DNA from: Bacteroidota bacterium
Lineage (GTDB): Bacteria; Bacteroidota; Bacteroidia; B-17B0; Aurantibacillaceae
Assembly (NCBI GenBank): GCA_020403265.1
Contig: JADBXZ010000044.1
Location: 53,330 to 117,329 of the forward strand
Direction of reading: 5' to 3'
Length of the DNA stretch: 64,000 bases
This document shows positions 18,981 through 28,229 of the stretch, in pieces. The notes beneath the pieces were generated by a model, which ran no database searches, was not told the DNA's origin, and was given only the letters and a program-made list of their open reading frames with translations. Made by a program: the position numbers and the translations under genes. Within the stretch, counting starts at the first letter, position 1; every line of letters begins with the position of its first letter.

Positions 18981-19340
18981 ATGAAAAAGTTAATCCCCTT
19001 AATTCTAGTATCTACAAGTATGAGTGTGTTGCTCATTAACTGTAAAAGTTCCAAATCAACAACAGCTAGCATTGATAAACAGGTTCCTACAGAGAAAGAA
19101 GTAGAAGTTTATAAAAAAATAAATAATAATATTACGCTGGCTGATTTACAAGCAGGCCACAAAATATATTATTCGAAATGTAATACCTGTCATCAAAATT
19201 TTGAAATTGTAAGTTTCAGCGAAAAAAAATGGCGCCACGAAATTGACGACATGAGCCCGAAAGCAGAGTTAAATGCGGAAGAAAAAAACAAACTGACACT
19301 TTATATTTTATCTTACTTAGCAGCTAACAAAACGCAGTAA
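18981..19340 (+). CDS. Small lipoprotein with a cytochrome c-type CxxCH motif
   Basis: A 119-residue exported protein. The signal peptide ends SVLLINC with lipidation Cys at about residue 21, followed by KSSKS. The single haem motif CNTCHQ (about 70-75) is followed by MSPKAEL, which could supply the Met ligand, so this looks like a minimal monohaem cytochrome on the membrane. Function is unknown. It lies between dnaB and a truncated TPR gene on the same strand, with gaps of 15 and 8 nt. Confidence 0.75.
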   Translation: MKKLIPLILVSTSMSVLLINCKSSKSTTASIDKQVPTEKEVEVYKKINNNITLADLQAGHKIYYSKCNTCHQNFEIVSFSEKKWRHEIDDMSPKAELNAEEKNKLTLYILSYLAANKTQ

Positions 19341-19348
19341 TTTAAGAT

Positions 19349-21004
19349 ATGTTCTCTTATAGATTGCTATTAGTTTTAGTTCCTTTAATTTTATCATATC
19401 AAACTTACCTTTCACAAAGCAAGGCTGATAGCCTCTTGTCTATTATTAATTCTTTAAATTCTGACACCTTAAAAGTTAAAAAAATAATCACGCTGTCAGA
19501 CAAATTAATAGAACAGAATAATACTGAGCTTGCAAAAAAATTTCTGGATGATGGCTTTAAACTTTCAGAAAAAATAACTGATAAAACTTATCAAGCGAAA
19601 ATCTTAAGAGGATACGCAATTTACTATAGACAAATAAAGTATTTTAATAAATCTGTTGAGTCATGTAATAAGGCCCTCGATTTAAGTAAAACCAATGAAC
19701 TGTTGCAAGGAAATTACTATCATTTACTGGCTTCTATTTATGAAAACATGAGTAAGAATGATTTGGCCATTGAAAATTACTATAAAAGTATTCGGATCCG
19801 AGAAAAAATAAATGATTTCAGAGGACTTGGCGGCTCCTATAATAATCTTGGGAACGTTTACAATTCATTGCAAAAAACAGATTTAGCGATAGAATCTTTT
19901 GAAAAATCACTTGAATATAGAAAAAAGAGCAATGATTTAGTTGGAGAAGCAGCCACCTTAAATAATTTAGGATTAAGTTATAAAGAAAAAGCAGAGTATA
20001 ATAAGGCGATTACGTATTTTGAAAGTTCTCTTGAACTCAAGAAAAAAACGAATGATACTAAACGACTAGGTTCAGGCTATAATAATTTAGGAACCATTTA
20101 TTACAGACAAAATGATTTTGAAAAAGCCAGAAATTATTATGCAATTGCTGTTTATTACGATAATAAAGCAGGATTAACTGATAAAAAGGTGACTGCTACG
20201 CTAGGAATTGCAAGATGCTTTATTCAACAAGGAAATAAAGATTCATCAAACTATTTTATTAAAGCGGCGGAAACAAACATTAACGAACAATCACCATTAG
20301 AAACCCAGGATTTATTGTACTCTACTAAAAGCGAATATGATTCATTAACAAATAATTTTGTAGGGTATATTCAAAATGTCCGAAAATCACTTTCTATCTT
20401 AAAACAAACATTCAATGAAAGCACTGCTAAAAACATGGCAGATCTTAAAGTTACTTTTGACATTGAAACTCAAGAAAAAAAGATTGAATTACTCAAAAAA
20501 TCCAGACAATTACAGGAAACCGAATTAAAAAATAAGGAACTACAATTAACAAAAAAACAACAGGCACTTGAAATACTGAACAAAGAACAAGCGTTTAACC
20601 AACTTTTAATGAAACAGAAAAATTATGAAATTACACAATCTGAACTTAAAAATGCCAGTCAATTAAAGGATATTGAATTGCTCAATAAAGAAAAATTAAT
20701 TCACTTAAAAGAAGCTGAACAACAAGCAAAACTATTAAAACAACAGCGTTACATAATTTACTTATTTGTTTTTTTAGGTATTTTTTTAATGGTTGTTGTT
20801 TTTATCATATACAAAAATAGCTTACAAAGAAAGAAGTTTACAGCGATTATTCTTGCTCAAAAAAATGAAGTGGAACAACAAAAAAATATTGTTGAAGAAA
20901 AACAAAAAGAGATTATTCAAAGCATTTTTTATGCTAAAAGAATTCAGGATAGTTTGTTACCAAACAGATCATATATTGAACGAAATTTAAAAAAGAATGG
21001 GTAG
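19349..21004 (+). CDS. TPR signalling protein lacking its SpoIIE phosphatase domain
   Basis: A 551-residue protein: signal peptide, about six tetratricopeptide repeats (about 40-330), a coiled coil (345-465), one membrane span YIIYLFVFLGIFLMVVVFII (about 471-490) and a cytoplasmic linker ending SIFYAKRIQDSLLPN. In the paralogues at 57930 and 61796 this linker (SINYAKKIQYALLAN, SIQYAKRIQYTLLAH) continues straight into a SpoIIE-type PP2C phosphatase. Here the frame stops about 10 residues later, overlapping the ruvX start by 8 nt. It looks like a C-terminal truncation, perhaps now acting as a sensor without output. Sequencing error cannot explain it, because ruvX follows immediately. Confidence 0.85.
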   Translation: MFSYRLLLVLVPLILSYQTYLSQSKADSLLSIINSLNSDTLKVKKIITLSDKLIEQNNTELAKKFLDDGFKLSEKITDKTYQAKILRGYAIYYRQIKYFNKSVESCNKALDLSKTNELLQGNYYHLLASIYENMSKNDLAIENYYKSIRIREKINDFRGLGGSYNNLGNVYNSLQKTDLAIESFEKSLEYRKKSNDLVGEAATLNNLGLSYKEKAEYNKAITYFESSLELKKKTNDTKRLGSGYNNLGTIYYRQNDFEKARNYYAIAVYYDNKAGLTDKKVTATLGIARCFIQQGNKDSSNYFIKAAETNINEQSPLETQDLLYSTKSEYDSLTNNFVGYIQNVRKSLSILKQTFNESTAKNMADLKVTFDIETQEKKIELLKKSRQLQETELKNKELQLTKKQQALEILNKEQAFNQLLMKQKNYEITQSELKNASQLKDIELLNKEKLIHLKEAEQQAKLLKQQRYIIYLFVFLGIFLMVVVFIIYKNSLQRKKFTAIILAQKNEVEQQKNIVEEKQKEIIQSIFYAKRIQDSLLPNRSYIERNLKKNG

Positions 21005-21413
21005 AATTTTAGCGATAGATTATGGCTCAAAACGTGTGGGATTGGCTGTTACCGACCCATTAAAGATTCTTGCTACCGGCCTAACAACCATACATAGCAA
21101 AGACCTAATTGAGTATCTAGAAAAATATTGTAAAGCAGAAAACGTGGAGATTATTGTTGTTGGTGAACCTAAACAATTAAACAATCAACAAAGCGATAGT
21201 GCCAGATTTATTGAGCCCTTCGTGAAACATCTTCAGAAAAAGTTCCCTCATATTGCCATTGAACGATTTGATGAAAGATTTACAAGTAAAATTGCACAAC
21301 AAACTATGTTAATTGGTGGATTAAAAAAGAAAGACCGACAAAATAAAGAATTAGTGGATATGATGAGTGCCACAATTATACTTCAGGATTACATGCGATT
21401 TAAAAATATTTAA
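20997..21413 (+). CDS. ruvX: Holliday junction resolvase RuvX/YqgF
   Basis: A 138-residue RNase H-fold protein. The N-terminal ILAIDYGSKRVGLAVTDP carries the first catalytic Asp. VGEPKQLN, then RFDERFTSKIAQQTM and the C-terminal KELVDMMSATIILQDYM supply the remaining conserved acidic positions. The family processes Holliday junctions or 16S rRNA precursors. The start ATG overlaps the end of the truncated TPR gene by 8 nt, so ruvX may be translated by coupling to it. Confidence 0.93.
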   Translation: MGRILAIDYGSKRVGLAVTDPLKILATGLTTIHSKDLIEYLEKYCKAENVEIIVVGEPKQLNNQQSDSARFIEPFVKHLQKKFPHIAIERFDERFTSKIAQQTMLIGGLKKKDRQNKELVDMMSATIILQDYMRFKNI

Positions 21414-21435
21414 TAATAGATTCGCTCAAAACAAA

Positions 21436-22740
21436 TTAATGGCTGAGCATCACCAATTTTTTTACCTCTGACTTTCCGGAAATCATTACAAAATAAATCC
21501 CTTCGGCTAATACACTCAAATCTATTTTTTGATTTTCTATTTGTACTAAATGTTTATAAATAACAATCCCTTGTAAATTAACTATCGTCAGTTCTTGTCC
21601 GGGTTGAACTGAACCTAAACTTAATTCACCGTTTGTAGGATTCGGAAACATGGTAAAGTCCGTATCCATGCGATTTGACGACATAGTGGTAGTAATACAA
21701 TTAATACCGTTTGTTGTTGCAGTAGTTGTTAAAACACCACTAGTTACATACCAATTTTGCCAGCTTCCGCCGGCAGCGCTTGGGTTGGTCCAATTTTTAA
21801 TATTAAAAGCATTTACACCAACTGAAGTTCCTTTAACAGCGTATACTTTCAAAGCTGCATTACTCCTGTTCCATGTAAGCGGTTGCGAAGAGTTGCAGGT
21901 TTCGGGTTGATTAGGTAAAATACAATTTGGTTGTATAAAATAGGCATTATCGTCATAAGTAGGAAAACCACCAAAAACCTTTGCCATACCTGTACTATCT
22001 ATACAAATGGCCGTATATTCATCACAAGCCAATCCATAAAAAGCAATTGCCGAATCTTGAAATAACCTGGCTAAAAAAGCAGTCTGCCTGCCTCTTCTAT
22101 CCGGATTATCATAATGTGTATCAGTGATTACACGTCTAAGTAATTTGTGTTTTAAAAAATCATTATTTCCGATTGTGACCATTGAGCCATAAGGATTTGA
22201 AAGAGCAACTGGAGATGTAATAGAGCCCATTGCAGCCGTATAATAAGCCTGACCTTGAATAGCCATTCCCGCACTGGTGCCGCCTATTGGTACCTTTTTT
22301 ACATTAATTAAATAATTAAGTGCACTATCAACTGCACTATTCTTCCAAAATGTTGCATAATCATTTTGATTACCACCTGCAATAAAAACCCCTTCTGCCT
22401 CCCTTAATCGTCTTCTAACGTAAGGGTGGTTTGCAGCTGCCATACTTGGTATAACAAGTGTTTCAACAGAGTTTAATGTATAACCTAAACTTGAATATAA
22501 ATAACTGTTGTAACCACTACTTCCGGTTACTCTTATAACCACTACATCGCCCCCACCCGTTCCCGCTAAAAACCATTTCATGGCATTATCATCTTCGGTT
22601 GCACCACCCATTAAACAGATGCGATATTCTGTTGTCGGATTCACATTACTTGTATCTCCCGTAAAAAAACTGGTATAAGGTGTTTGAGCGTTGATGTTCA
22701 AACAAAATAATAATGCAGTATAAAATATTATTGTTTTCAT
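21436..22740 (-). CDS. Secreted cyanophycinase-like S51 peptidase with type IX sorting tail
   Basis: A 434-residue exported protein. Residues 1-19 form a signal peptide ending NINAQ. The core resembles cyanophycinase (peptidase S51): EGVFIAGGNQNDYATFW and the nucleophile Ser in GGTSAGMAIQGQ (about 153-164). The last 75 residues, starting TMFPNPTNGELSLG and ending VKKLVMLSH, are a type IX secretion C-terminal sorting domain, so the enzyme should be exported to the cell surface. Family members hydrolyse cyanophycin or beta-aspartyl dipeptides. Extracellular cyanophycin use is an inference. The gene converges with ruvX. Confidence 0.88.
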   Translation of the reverse strand: MKTIIFYTALLFCLNINAQTPYTSFFTGDTSNVNPTTEYRICLMGGATEDDNAMKWFLAGTGGGDVVVIRVTGSSGYNSYLYSSLGYTLNSVETLVIPSMAAANHPYVRRRLREAEGVFIAGGNQNDYATFWKNSAVDSALNYLINVKKVPIGGTSAGMAIQGQAYYTAAMGSITSPVALSNPYGSMVTIGNNDFLKHKLLRRVITDTHYDNPDRRGRQTAFLARLFQDSAIAFYGLACDEYTAICIDSTGMAKVFGGFPTYDDNAYFIQPNCILPNQPETCNSSQPLTWNRSNAALKVYAVKGTSVGVNAFNIKNWTNPSAAGGSWQNWYVTSGVLTTTATTNGINCITTTMSSNRMDTDFTMFPNPTNGELSLGSVQPGQELTIVNLQGIVIYKHLVQIENQKIDLSVLAEGIYFVMISGKSEVKKLVMLSH

Positions 22741-22749
22741 AGTTGTTGT

Positions 22750-24531
22750 TTACATTCTATCGGGAACATTGATTCCAAGTAAATCCATAGAATTTTGAAT
22801 AACATGTGAACAGGACTGGCTTAAACTTAATCTGAAATTTTTAAGTGTTGCATCTTCCTCTCTTATAATGTTAAACTCATGGTAAAAACGATTAAATAAT
22901 TTAGTTAATTCGTAAGCATAGTTTGCCACTATAGAAGGATTATATAATTTTGCAGCCTCTTCAATAATTGCCTCAAAATCATAAATCGTTCTGATCAATT
23001 CTCTTTCAATAGGAGTTAATTCAATTCGATTAATATCGAATTTTTCTATTTTTTCTGCCTTACGTAAAATAGATTTTATCCTTGCATAGGTATACTGAAT
23101 AAACGGACCTGTGTTACCATTAAAATCGATACTTTCAGCAGGATTAAATAACATTTTTTTCTTAGGATCCACCTTCAAAATAAAATACTTTAAAGCACCT
23201 AAACTGATTGTTCTGTAAAGTGTTTTTAATTCTTCCTCTGTAAAACCTTCTACCTTACCTAATTCTGATGTTGTTCTTTCTGCTGTTTCATACATTTCCT
23301 GCAACAAGTCATCTGCATCAACCACTGTTCCTTCTCTACTCTTCATTTTGCCATCCGGTAATTCAACCATGCCATAACTTAAATGATAACATTCCTTGGC
23401 CCATTTGTAACCAAGCTTTTCAAGAATTTTAAACAACACTTTAAAGTGATAATCCTGTTCATTACCAACTGTATAGATTAATTGTTGAAGCTCCGGAAAT
23501 TCTTTAAAGCGCTCTATTGCTGTGCCGATATCCTGTGTGATATATACACTTGTTCCATCACTGCGTAGCACTATTTTTTCGTCTAAACCATCATTACTTA
23601 AGTCGATGGCTACACTGCCATTTTGCTTTTTGTAAAAAACATTTTTAGTCAATCCCTCCTCTACTAATTCTTTACCTAATAAATAAGTATTACTCTCATA
23701 GTACATTTTATCAAATGCTACGCCAATGTTTGCATAAGTTTCTTTGAAGCCATCATAAACCCAGGAATTCATCAACTTCCAGAGCTCAATAACATCTTTA
23801 TCGCCTGACTCCCAGCGTTGCAACATTTGCTGTGCTTCTAATATGACTGGAGCAGATTTTTCTGCCTCTTCTTTCGATTTTCCCTGCTTAACAAGTTCTG
23901 CGATTTCTGCTTTATAAAGTTTATCAAACTCCACGTAATACTTACCAACCAAATGATCCCCCTTCATTTTAGAAGATTGAGGTGTTTCTCCTTTGCCTAA
24001 TTTTAACCAGGCCAGCATACTTTTACAAATGTGAATACCTCTGTCGTTAACTAAATTTGCTTTAATAACTTTGTGACCATTTGCTTCCAGTACCTTAGCC
24101 ATTGAAAACCCTAATAAATTATTGCGGATGTGACCCAAATGTAGCGGTTTATTGGTATTTGGCGACGAATATTCCAGCATTATAGTTTTACCACTGCTAT
24201 TTTTCGCTTTTAAACCAATACCTGAATTCTCTCTGATATTTTCAAAATAACTTAGCCAAAAATTAGATTTTAAACCAATGTTTAAGAAACCTTTAACCAC
24301 ATTATAATATTCAACAATAGGTTCATGCAGCAAAAGGTAATCTCCAATTGCTTTGCCAATTGCATCAGGGCTTTGTTTTGTTGGTTTGGTTAAATTAAAG
24401 GTAACCAGTGTAAAATCACCTTCAAAATCAGATTTAGTTTTTTGAAAACTTAATTCAACTGAACTTAAATTATACAGTGATATTAAGGCATTAGAGATGG
24501 AAGTATTAAGAATTTGCAGAGCATTAAACAT
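22750..24531 (-). CDS. argS: Arginyl-tRNA synthetase
   Basis: Class I aminoacyl-tRNA synthetase of 593 residues. The HIGH-type signature is SSPNTNKPLHLGHIRNN (His-Leu-Gly-His), the KMSKS equivalent is GKMKSREGTVVDADDLL, and the C-terminal DALR anticodon-binding domain ends SCSHVIQNSMDLLGINVPDRM. The frame is open to an ATG at 24600, but the ATG at 24531 (MFNALQI) fits the family N-terminus better. It charges tRNA-Arg. It is followed 9 nt later by the cyanophycinase-like gene on the same strand. Confidence 0.95.
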   Translation of the reverse strand: MFNALQILNTSISNALISLYNLSSVELSFQKTKSDFEGDFTLVTFNLTKPTKQSPDAIGKAIGDYLLLHEPIVEYYNVVKGFLNIGLKSNFWLSYFENIRENSGIGLKAKNSSGKTIMLEYSSPNTNKPLHLGHIRNNLLGFSMAKVLEANGHKVIKANLVNDRGIHICKSMLAWLKLGKGETPQSSKMKGDHLVGKYYVEFDKLYKAEIAELVKQGKSKEEAEKSAPVILEAQQMLQRWESGDKDVIELWKLMNSWVYDGFKETYANIGVAFDKMYYESNTYLLGKELVEEGLTKNVFYKKQNGSVAIDLSNDGLDEKIVLRSDGTSVYITQDIGTAIERFKEFPELQQLIYTVGNEQDYHFKVLFKILEKLGYKWAKECYHLSYGMVELPDGKMKSREGTVVDADDLLQEMYETAERTTSELGKVEGFTEEELKTLYRTISLGALKYFILKVDPKKKMLFNPAESIDFNGNTGPFIQYTYARIKSILRKAEKIEKFDINRIELTPIERELIRTIYDFEAIIEEAAKLYNPSIVANYAYELTKLFNRFYHEFNIIREEDATLKNFRLSLSQSCSHVIQNSMDLLGINVPDRM

Positions 24532-24605
24532 GTTTAAAATTACAAATTTTAAACGTATTTTAAAGAGATTATTTTGATTAATAATGCTATCTTTATACAC
24601 TTGTA

Positions 24606-25433
24606 ATGAAAACGGTAATCACGAGTGAGGATAAAAGTTTTTTTAGACTAAATGAAATTATTGCTTACAAAAGCCTTATTAAACATTTAAGTTTAAGAGA
24701 TTTAAAAGTACGATACAAACAAACATGGCTTGGATTTAGCTGGAGTATTATCAGACCCCTTGTAAATAGTATTATTTTTGGTGCACTCAGTTTACTTATT
24801 AATAAAGAAAACTCCATTTCTTCAAATTTCATTACTGTTACCTCTGTTGTTATTTTCTGGCAACTACTATCGTCTGTAATAACGGATGTTAGTAATTCCC
24901 TTGTAGCTAATTCCAACATCTTAACAAAAGTATATTTTCCTAAAATAATTTTACCTATCTCAAGCATCACTATCAGTTTAATTGATTTTTCCATAGCCTT
25001 CGTAATTTTCATCATCACCAACATTTTTGTGGTTGGTTTACCTCCTTGGCAAATAGTGCTTTTACCCTTAATCATTATTTATGCCCTTTTCTTTTCTCTT
25101 TCCATTGGTTTGTTTTTCGCAACGGCTTCTGTAAAGTTTAGAGATGTTAAATTCTTACTTCCATTTTTAATGCAGATTGCCTTTTATTCGATTCCCGTTT
25201 TTATACCAACCTCTAAATTTTTGAGTCTTAACATTCCATCCATTCTTAAAGACATTTATTTTCTAAATCCTTTTGTTGGCATCATCAATGCTTTTAAATA
25301 CTGTTTGTTTGGTGTATATGAAGGTCCGCCATTCAACTACCTCGTAATTAATTTAGTTACCATTCTTATTTTAAGCATACTATCAATCAGATACTTTTTA
25401 AAATTCGAAAAATCGTTTGCAGATTATATTTAA
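24606..25433 (+). CDS. ABC-2 type polysaccharide export permease (Wzm-like)
   Basis: A 275-residue integral membrane protein with about six spans. The N-terminal LRDLKVRYKQTWLGFSWSII is the conserved cytoplasmic amphipathic motif of Wzm/TagG permeases that export lipid-linked O-antigen or teichoic acid. It ends 3 nt before the start of the matching ATPase gene. Together they should form a Wzm2-Wzt2 exporter in the inner membrane. It heads the polysaccharide locus. Confidence 0.9.
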   Translation: MKTVITSEDKSFFRLNEIIAYKSLIKHLSLRDLKVRYKQTWLGFSWSIIRPLVNSIIFGALSLLINKENSISSNFITVTSVVIFWQLLSSVITDVSNSLVANSNILTKVYFPKIILPISSITISLIDFSIAFVIFIITNIFVVGLPPWQIVLLPLIIIYALFFSLSIGLFFATASVKFRDVKFLLPFLMQIAFYSIPVFIPTSKFLSLNIPSILKDIYFLNPFVGIINAFKYCLFGVYEGPPFNYLVINLVTILILSILSIRYFLKFEKSFADYI

Positions 25434-25436
25434 GTT

Positions 25437-26675
25437 ATGAGTGAGATCGCCATTAAAGTAGAAAATCTCGGAAAAAAATATCATTTAAAGCATCAGCAAA
25501 CAGATGCCGAGGATTCTCTCGTTCGTTCACTTTTTAAAGGCACCAAAAATTTGCTTAGAAGTCATTCGAAGAATGCCGCGGAAGAATTTTGGGCGTTACA
25601 AGCTATCAATTTCGAAATAAAAAAAGGGGACCGAGTTGGTATTGTAGGAAGAAACGGTGCCGGCAAATCAACGCTCTTAAAAATACTAAGTCGTATAGTA
25701 AAACCTACAACAGGCAGAATTGAATACGAAGGAAGAATGGCCAGTTTACTGGAAGTTGGCACCGGTTTCCATGGCGACTTAAGCGGGCGTGAAAATATTT
25801 TTCTTAATGGGTCTATTTTAGGGATGACAAAAACTGAAATTGAAAAACAGTTTGATGAAATTGTGGCCTTTAGTGAAGTTGAGCAATTTTTAGATACGCC
25901 TGTAAAACGCTACAGCAGTGGAATGTATGTACGATTAGCCTTTGCAGTTGCAGCACATTTGAACCCCGAAATACTAATAGTAGATGAAGTACTTGCTGTG
26001 GGTGATGCTGCCTTCCAAAAAAAATGTATTGGTAAAATGAACGACATCAGCAAAGCTGGTGACAAAACGATTTTGTTTGTTAGTCACAGCATGCAAGCTG
26101 TTCAGAAATTATGTAATACCGGCATTTATTTGAGCAAAGGGAAATTGATGGAACACGGTAGTATTGATAGTATTATCAATCGCTATTTACATTCAGGTGA
26201 ACAATCGCAGTCAATTTATCAACTTCAAAAACCAGACTCTGCAACACAAGGGTATGCAGAAACCGTATACATCGAAAGCGAAAAAGGGCAGCCATTAATG
26301 GAAATACCCGTTGGTGATAACTGGAGAGTGAGGATTACCATTAATCTAACACAAGATGTTGAACATTTTATCGGGGGAATGGGAATTGTATCTGCATTGG
26401 ATCAGCCTATCAGAACAACCTGGACAAAGCCTCTAAATATCAAAAAGGGGAATTACGAATTAATTTTTACTAACAATGATTTAATGCTAACCACAGGTAC
26501 ATACAAAATTGTAATTGGTTTATCCAGCAACGAAAGAACCTTTCATTACGATGATTCAACCGTGAGTTTGAACATATCAGATGCAGGTGATACTGCCAAC
26601 AACAATCGCATTGTTAATACACAAAGCGGTTTAATTTTAAACCCAATGCCTTATGAGTTCAATCAATTAAACTAA
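25437..26675 (+). CDS. ABC transporter ATPase with Wzt-type C-terminal domain
   Basis: A 412-residue ATPase. Walker A is VGRNGAGKSTLLKIL (about 70-84), the signature is YSSGMYVRLAFA (about 159-170), and Walker B is ILIVDEVLAVGD. After about residue 250 comes a beta-rich extension of 160 residues like the Wzt C-terminal domain, which in O-antigen exporters binds the terminal modification of the glycan. That fits the methyltransferase gene 22 nt downstream, although methyl-capping is an inference. Partner of the upstream permease. Confidence 0.9.
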   Translation: MSEIAIKVENLGKKYHLKHQQTDAEDSLVRSLFKGTKNLLRSHSKNAAEEFWALQAINFEIKKGDRVGIVGRNGAGKSTLLKILSRIVKPTTGRIEYEGRMASLLEVGTGFHGDLSGRENIFLNGSILGMTKTEIEKQFDEIVAFSEVEQFLDTPVKRYSSGMYVRLAFAVAAHLNPEILIVDEVLAVGDAAFQKKCIGKMNDISKAGDKTILFVSHSMQAVQKLCNTGIYLSKGKLMEHGSIDSIINRYLHSGEQSQSIYQLQKPDSATQGYAETVYIESEKGQPLMEIPVGDNWRVRITINLTQDVEHFIGGMGIVSALDQPIRTTWTKPLNIKKGNYELIFTNNDLMLTTGTYKIVIGLSSNERTFHYDDSTVSLNISDAGDTANNNRIVNTQSGLILNPMPYEFNQLN

Positions 26676-26697
26676 TAAATTTTTAAAATAAATTAAA

Positions 26698-27339
26698 ATG
26701 AAACTACACTTGGGCTGTGGCCAGAAATACATGGAAGGCTATATTAATATCGACTATCCTTCATCAGAACATACCATCCAACAAACCAGCGTGGCAGATG
26801 AGTTTCATAACCTTTATGAATTAAAATACTCGGCACAGAGCATAGAGGAAATCAGATTACATCATGTTTTTGAACATTTTGAACGAATGAGTGCCTGTGC
26901 TTTTATGGCAGCATGGAACTCCTGGCTTAAATTGGGAGGTATCCTTAGAATTGAAGTTCCGGATTTTGAAACTACGTTTAAGAAAAACTTCTCCCTACTG
27001 GGCTCTAAAAAAGAAGGTGTTGGCTTAAGACATATTTTTGGTTCGCAAGAAGCAAGCTGGGCAGTGCATTATGAAGGATACTCAAAAAAACGTTTAGAAA
27101 AAATTTATACCGCTTTTGGGTTTGAAATTCAACAAGTGCTTCCTAACGATTATAAAAACACTTATAATATTGAAGTAATTGGAAAAAAAATAAAACATTT
27201 AACATTACAGGAAGCTAAAATTGCCGCTAAAAATTATTTATCTGATTATATGGTAGATGACAGTGATACTGAAAAGAGAATGTTGGAGGTTTGGTTTACC
27301 AATTTTGAAAAGCAATTAATAAAATCGTTTGCCGGATAA
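26698..27339 (+). CDS. SAM-dependent methyltransferase of the polysaccharide locus
   Basis: A 213-residue class I methyltransferase-like protein: motif I KLHLGCGQKYMEGYINIDYP (about 2-21), the histidine-rich RLHHVFEHFE segment and LKLGGILRIEVPDFE (motif post-II). The acceptor is unknown. Its place between the exporter and the glycosyltransferases suggests it methylates a glycan or precursor. The stop overlaps the start of the next glycosyltransferase by 11 nt. Confidence 0.8.
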   Translation: MKLHLGCGQKYMEGYINIDYPSSEHTIQQTSVADEFHNLYELKYSAQSIEEIRLHHVFEHFERMSACAFMAAWNSWLKLGGILRIEVPDFETTFKKNFSLLGSKKEGVGLRHIFGSQEASWAVHYEGYSKKRLEKIYTAFGFEIQQVLPNDYKNTYNIEVIGKKIKHLTLQEAKIAAKNYLSDYMVDDSDTEKRMLEVWFTNFEKQLIKSFAG

Positions 27340-28180
27340 TTTTCAAATATCTGTTATTATACCAAACTATAACCGAGCAGAACTTCTGGTTAAAGCAATA
27401 CAAAGTGCGCTCAAACAAACCCTGCCGGTATTGGAAATCCTCGTTTGCGATGATGGTTCAACTGACAATTCAAAAGATTTAGTTACTCAATTAAACCATC
27501 CAAAAGTAAAATGGATTAATTGTGGTAAAAATGGTAGACCGGCTATTCCAAGAAACAGAGGGATTAAAGAAAGTAAAGGAAATTGGTTAGCTTTTATAGA
27601 TAATGATGATGAGTGGCTACCTAATAAATTAGAAGAGCAGGTTAAACGCATTCAAACCCATCAGCTAAAGGCTGTTTGCACTAATGCTTATGATGTTAAA
27701 TTAAATGATTCAAATTCTCCGAAACCTCTGCTAGGTTATACAAACTCTGAAATCACGTTTAGTGATTTAATCAAGGAAAACAATGTGGTTTGTAGTTCAA
27801 TGCTTGTATCGAAAGATATTTTGCTAACCTATTCTCTGTTTCCAGAGGAACCTGAATTTAAAGCCATCGAAGATTATGTGTTATGGTTAAGATTATCTAC
27901 TCAACTGAATATTGGGTATATTAATCAACCACTCTTAAAATACTTAAATGAAAATCAAACATCTATTAGGACTGCGCACTCAGATCCTTACGTTATTTTT
28001 GAATTGGCATTTAATAACCTAGATAATTGGTTGAGGGGAAAAAATTTTAAACTAACTGCACTGCAACAAAAATCATACAAAGCAGCTAAACAAAACGTCA
28101 AACGCAGAGGCATTCCAACTGAATGGAGTGAGTTTAAGAGAAAACTAAATTCTAAGCTAAATCAAATCTTCAAGTCGTAA
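27329..28180 (+). CDS. Family 2 glycosyltransferase
   Basis: A 283-residue GT-A fold glycosyltransferase. SVIIPNYNRAELLVKAIQSA at the N-terminus, then CDDGSTDNS, and the metal-binding acidic motif IDNDDEWLP (DxD equivalent, about 91-99) are visible. It uses an NDP-sugar. The acceptor is unknown. The best start is TTG at 27329, inside the end of the methyltransferase gene and 11 nt overlapping, because no ATG precedes the conserved first strand. Confidence 0.88.
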   Translation: MPDNFQISVIIPNYNRAELLVKAIQSALKQTLPVLEILVCDDGSTDNSKDLVTQLNHPKVKWINCGKNGRPAIPRNRGIKESKGNWLAFIDNDDEWLPNKLEEQVKRIQTHQLKAVCTNAYDVKLNDSNSPKPLLGYTNSEITFSDLIKENNVVCSSMLVSKDILLTYSLFPEEPEFKAIEDYVLWLRLSTQLNIGYINQPLLKYLNENQTSIRTAHSDPYVIFELAFNNLDNWLRGKNFKLTALQQKSYKAAKQNVKRRGIPTEWSEFKRKLNSKLNQIFKS

Positions 28181-28229
28181 ATACTATCATAACACCAATA
28201 TTAATCTAATACATATAATTCATTCATAC

